From positions 12,811-76,810 of the forward strand of contig JAEZYU010000014.1 of assembly GCA_023418915.1 (NCBI GenBank): a stretch of 64,000 bases of DNA, written 5' to 3'. The DNA is from Bacillota bacterium. Lineage in GTDB: Bacteria > Bacillota > Clostridia > Acetivibrionales > DTU013. Below, piece after piece: positions 62,088 to 64,000 of this stretch (position 1 is its first letter; each line of letters begins with the position of its first letter). The position numbers were made by a program, and so were the translations under genes. The notes beneath the pieces were generated by a model that worked only from the letters and a program-made list of their open reading frames with translations, was not told the origin of the DNA and searched no databases.

Positions 62088-62699
62088 CTATACTGAAAAA
62101 AACTTATCGATGTAATCTCTTAGTTTATCAGAGTTGCTGTTAAAATCCTCACCAAGTATCATTTTAAACAGTTCCGGCATCAATGCCGGCATTAGTGATA
62201 TTGAAATGATCTGAAGAAGCTTTGCTTTAATTGTATCAGAATCTTCCTCAGAGAATTGATCCGCCTGCGACACCAACCCCCTGATAAACTTAAGTATCTG
62301 CTGCATAACTGCTCCGTCATAATTGTTATTGTTTATAGGTTCATGCAGCATAGCCTTTATCATTCCCGGGTATCGTACAGAACCCTCCATAAAGTAAAAC
62401 ATGACACTCCTCAAAAGACTTTTGAGATCTGCCCCCTCTTTTTGGCTTATGATGTCATCAGTGTCTGACAGCATGTGATTCAACGCAAACTGCAGGCTCT
62501 CTTCTATAAGCTTCTGCTTACTGCTGAAATAATAATTGATGGCTGCGATATTGACATTTGCCTCGCGTGATATAGTACGTGTCGTAAGTCCATGTACCCC
62601 GTCCCTTTCGATAAGCCTTATAGTCGTGATGACTATCCGCTCCCGGGTCGACATCTCGTCTAGGTTGAGGATCGTCATATCATGGCTCTGCATATCCAT
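62088..62699 (-). CDS. TetR-family transcriptional regulator
   Basis: 203 residues from the ATG at 62699 with GGGAG 10 nt before; 62732 is also possible but has a weaker context. The helix-turn-helix is GVHGLTTRTISREANVNIAAINYYFSSKQKLIEESL shown in parts: TTRTISREANVNIAAINYYF and SSKQKLIEESL, with NYYF diagnostic for the family. The ligand domain (about 75-200) is of the common all-helical type, with no clue to the ligand. It lies upstream of addB on the same strand, but TetR proteins mostly control neighbours; the other neighbour is only a repeat array, so its target may be itself or distant. Confidence 0.9.
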   Translation of the reverse strand: MDMQSHDMTILNLDEMSTRERIVITTIRLIERDGVHGLTTRTISREANVNIAAINYYFSSKQKLIEESLQFALNHMLSDTDDIISQKEGADLKSLLRSVMFYFMEGSVRYPGMIKAMLHEPINNNNYDGAVMQQILKFIRGLVSQADQFSEEDSDTIKAKLLQIISISLMPALMPELFKMILGEDFNSNSDKLRDYIDKFFSV

Positions 62700-62881
62700 A
62701 TACAAACTCTCCCTCTCTTTTGTTTGAAACACATGTTTAAATTATCACAATAAAGCCCCAGCGTCAATATAGACAAACCCTTCGTTTGTGTCAAGTTATT
62801 TCAAAGAAAAAATTCCGTTTGTAGAAAATTCTTCTTACATCAGCAGAGTTATTGTAGTCTGGCAATATAAACTGCTTGCAA

Positions 62882-62999
62882 TGGACAAAAATGCGGGTAT
62901 AGGACGTTTTAGTCAACATAATCCGGTGTTTTACTCGTTTATTCACAAGAAATTCACCTTTATTTTGATAAATTCGTCCTATACTTGAATTTTTGTCCA
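62882..62999. mobile_element. 118-bp MITE, copy 1
   Basis: 25-bp imperfect terminal inverted repeats (left TGGACAAAAATGCGGGTATA.., right ..TATACTTGAATTTTTGTCCA). Interior short AT-rich. Same length as copies 2 and 3. Confidence 0.8.
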
Positions 63000-63162
63000 G
63001 TCCACTTATTGAAACCTCGTTATGTGACATCCTTTTTCTCGTTATGCAAACCATCCTTCGCCTCGTTATGACACACATTTCAAAGAAAAAATATTTCGTT
63101 TGTAGAGAATTTGTCTTACATCAGCAGAGTTATTGTAGTCTGTCAATATAAGCTGTTTGCAA

Positions 63163-63280
63163 TGGACAAAAATGCAGGTATAGGACGTTTTTGTCAACAT
63201 AATCCGGTGTTTTACTCGTTTATTCACAAGAAATTCACCTTTATTTTGAAAAATTCGTCCTATACTTGAATTTTTGTCCA
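63163..63280. mobile_element. 118-bp MITE, copy 2
   Basis: As copy 1, with TGGACAAAAATGCAGGTATA at the left end; right end identical to copy 1. Confidence 0.8.
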
Positions 63281-63418
63281 GCTCGCTTATTGACACCTCG
63301 TTATACGAACCATCCTTTCATCGCTATGACACGCATTTCAAAGAAAAAATCCCGTTTGTAGAAAATTCTTCTTACATCAGCAGAGTTATTGTAGTCTGTC
63401 AATATAAGCTGTTTGCAA

Positions 63419-63536
63419 TGGACAAAAATGCAGGTATAGGACATTTTGGTCAACATAATCCAGTGTTTTACTCGTTTATTCACAAGAAATTCACCTTTAT
63501 TTAGAAAAATTCGTCCCATACTTGAATTTTTGTCCA
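63419..63536. mobile_element. 118-bp MITE, copy 3
   Basis: As copies 1 and 2 with a few substitutions (aggacatt; cgtcccata). The same 51-codon minus-strand frame is open in all three but follows from their recent common origin. Confidence 0.8.
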
Positions 63537-63692
63537 GCTCGCTTATTGAAACCCCGGTTATTCGCTTATTGATACCTCGTTATACGAACTTTCCTTTACC
63601 TCGTTATGCGAACCATCCTTCGCCCTCGTTATTACACATATTTCAAAGAAAAAATATTTCGTTTGTAGAAAATTTTTCTTACATCAGCAGCG

Positions 63693-64000
63693 TTATTGTA
63701 GTCTGGCAATATATTTCTTGATATGCCTTCGGCGGTTTTTATCATATACGTTCCTAACCACACTTTTGGCCAAATGATAAGGATCCATTTGGAACAGGCT
63801 GTCTTCCGTGTCATGTCCCTTCGCAATCAATGCCATCCCATCACCATTAAGTACCCGATACCGGATCTCGTCCGTATTATACTTATCAGCTATCACCGCA
63901 TCTCTTAGCGCTTTGAATTCATCAGGCTTCATATATCCGGCAAACGCCGTCTTCTTGATGGTTTTATACTCTTTGGAGGATGAGTACCGCTGTTCCCAGC
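63693..64000 (-). pseudogene. ISLre2-family (UPF0236) transposase, partial and broken at its 3' side
   Basis: The minus strand is open from the right edge to 63693. The translation has KTAFAGYMKPDEFKALRD, YRVLNGDGMALIAKGHD and LFQMDPYHLAKSVVRN, matching the middle of ISLre2 transposases (the NGDGxxxI and LDxFHxxK-type motifs of their catalytic core). Full members have about 450-500 residues; here the frame continues past the right edge but ends early at KKYIARLQ, where the fourth array unit begins (about 63713). The downstream third of the transposase is therefore missing, replaced by repeat DNA. It may have served as the source of the nearby short inverted-repeat elements, but their ends have not been compared with an intact ISLre2. 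Confidence 0.72.

Larger units (their letters stand above)
62798..63713. repeat. Array of four composite repeat units next to a transposase fragment
   Basis: Units start with ATTTCAAAGAAAAAA at 62798, 63077, 63335 and 63640 (spacing 279, 258, 305). Each begins with a hairpin-like AATTCCGTTTGTAGAAAATT segment and ACATCAGCAG.GTTATTGTAG; the first three then contain a 118-bp inverted-repeat element and a linker built of 20-24 bp sub-repeats (cctcgttatgcgaaccatcc). The fourth copy lacks the 118-bp element and joins the transposase fragment at about 63713. Confidence 0.85.

Noticed and set aside
62791..63519. Repeated 70-95 codon minus-strand frames with a shared NKRVKHRIMLTK start
   Set aside because: They fall inside the amplified 118-bp elements and flanks; conservation follows from recent copying, and the ends differ because of the flanking DNA.

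Overview
The window looks like chromosomal DNA of an anaerobic, low-to-medium GC Firmicute (class Clostridia). Pointers are an Rnf complex (rnfC, rnfD), SLH-anchored and lipoprotein surface proteins without outer-membrane features, AddAB rather than RecBCD, GerMN and AMIN/amidase_3 cell-wall genes, YerC, DUF1836 and DUF1848 families, an ECF sigma factor with a zinc-finger anti-sigma factor, and Gram-positive ribosome binding sites (GGAGG type) before nearly every gene. The genus cannot be fixed from sequence alone.

Layout. 1-1589: end of an rnf operon (minus strand). 2.2-8.4 kb: a GH18/SLH surface enzyme, a GH2 beta-mannosidase and thrC. 8.5-14.8 kb: secA-folC-TPR operon and the yerC regulator. 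15-19.3 kb: an acetyltransferase-like protein, a membrane glycosyltransferase and an orphan solute-binding lipoprotein. 19.8-20.1 kb: tRNA-Gly and tRNA-Arg. 20.3-28.5 kb: DUF3298-type lipoprotein, DUF1848 protein, and the cluster amidase / GerMN / rdgB / yfcE, with a beheaded FmdB zinc-ribbon remnant beside yfcE. 28.6-31.3 kb: ruvC-ruvA-ruvB. 31.3-34.2 kb: argG and argH on the plus strand behind a promoter with an ARG-box-like palindrome. 34.4-40.3 kb: sbcD-sbcC. 40.3-45.8 kb: repeat-rich DNA around an NlpC/P60 endopeptidase, a GNAT, a DUF1836 regulator and an SGNH hydrolase. 45.8-50 kb: polysaccharide deacetylase lipoprotein and GH95 fucosidase-type enzyme. 50.3-53.4 kb: ECF sigma / anti-sigma / lipoprotein group. 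53.9-62.7 kb: addA, addB and a TetR regulator. 62.8-64 kb: array of repeats with 118-bp inverted-repeat elements running into a truncated ISLre2-type transposase.

Functionally the window mixes housekeeping recombination/repair (RuvABC, SbcCD, AddAB), secretion (SecA), arginine, threonine and folate synthesis, cell-wall remodelling and polysaccharide use.

The most unusual property is not one gene but a pattern. Conserved enzymes (SbcD, AddA, AddB, GH95, a GNAT, the anti-sigma factor, several lipoproteins) carry in-frame short tandem repeats (15, 18, 33 or 42 bp units) that encode hydrophilic, probably disordered N/T/Q/S/D/E-rich inserts. Intergenic DNA is full of equally short tandem repeats, often directly past stop codons. 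Added to this are several dispersed small elements: a 43-bp element with GATAGT ends, an approximately 100-bp hairpin repeat, and a 118-129 bp MITE family. I see no CRISPR array and no obvious defence island.
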